Positions 63,878-64,000 of a DNA stretch of 64,000 bases are shown here, piece by piece (position 1 is the first letter of the stretch; every line of letters begins with the position of its first letter). A program made the position numbers and the translations under genes. This DNA comes from Cytophagales bacterium. GTDB lineage: Bacteria > Bacteroidota > Bacteroidia > Cytophagales > Spirosomataceae. The notes beneath the pieces were generated by a model that made no database searches, was not told the DNA's origin, and was given only the letters and a program-made list of their open reading frames with translations. Where the stretch lies: assembly GCA_013298025.1 (NCBI GenBank), contig JAAFJE010000001.1, positions 1 to 64,000 of the forward strand, in the 5' to 3' direction.

Positions 63878-64000
63878 TCAAAGAATAAAGCTTTGTCCTC
63901 GTTCGGGAATTTCTACTTGATTATAGCCTTTTTCAGCCAATAAATCTTTGAAAGTATTCATACTTTCCTCCTCTCCGTGAATCAAGAATATTTTTTTAAC
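63878..64000 (-). CDS. C-terminus of a beta-CASP/MBL-fold hydrolase (cut by window edge)
   Basis: The last 40 codons of a minus-strand gene that begins beyond the right edge. The peptide VKKIFLIHGEEESMNTFKDL ... VEIPERGQSFIL has the pattern of the C-terminal end of MBL-fold/beta-CASP RNA hydrolases, where a His (motif C, here IHGE) completes the zinc site. Assignment rests on this short tail only. Confidence 0.65.
   Translation of the reverse strand, partial: VKKIFLIHGEEESMNTFKDLLAEKGYNQVEIPERGQSFIL

Overview
The window is a contiguous piece of a Bacteroidota chromosome, most likely from the order Cytophagales (Flectobacillus/Arcicella/Emticicia-like; genus not resolved). The evidence is promoters of the TAnnTTTG type, AT-rich intergenic DNA (genes moderately AT-rich), FtsK, LpxB, HldD and AccA of Bacteroidota type, a LytS/LytTR pair, a DUF5916 protein, PAS-rich histidine kinases and a long-tailed S16. 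No tRNA, rRNA or CRISPR array was seen.

Layout. 1-510: the left edge cuts through an IS transposase with an N-terminal zinc ribbon. 511-8290: envelope protein processing (tail-specific protease, FKBP isomerase), the ATP synthase F1 genes atpA-atpG and a Tat-exported MBL hydrolase. 8527-17097: ftsK, pyrD, a LolA-like protein, a secreted EEP-family hydrolase, queG and the chaperone genes grpE-dnaJ. 17156-22292: a minus-strand leucine cluster, leuC-leuD-(long hairpin)-leuA/cimA-like-leuB. 22584-25086: a very AT-rich accessory patch with two unrecognised genes and an AAA_14/DUF4143 ATPase whose leader and first codons are duplicated about 550 bp upstream. 25351-28247: MFS transporter plus trehalase. 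30032-33617: rpsP, rimM-trmD, a YchJ-type protein and hldD. 34238-36451: queD, lpxB and an acyltransferase. 36527-40034: LacI regulator divergent from galK-galT. 40246-48135: DUF5916 protein, a LytS/LytTR two-component pair and a 1005-residue PAS/GAF protein that stops before any ATPase domain. 48436-50745: a BlaI/BlaR1-type pair behind three palindromic operators. 51057-55720: M50 protease, HAD phosphatase, accA and a GntP permease. 55877-63817: signalling genes (two single-domain response regulators, two histidine kinases, rpoN and an NtrC-type activator). The window ends in the 3' end of a beta-CASP/MBL gene.

The most unusual material is noncoding. Three related palindromic elements with CTGTACGAA(A/G)GAT-like ends lie between convergent gene pairs (14165-14229, 40065-40219, 50787-50941). 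A perfect 23-bp inverted repeat sits inside the leu cluster. A 61-bp direct repeat copies the promoter and start codon of the DUF4143 ATPase and brackets a small orphan gene. A dispersed family of GTGAATTAGTGA-type short repeats fills several intergenic gaps. No complete new defence or biosynthetic system is evident; the ATPase patch is the nearest to an accessory module.
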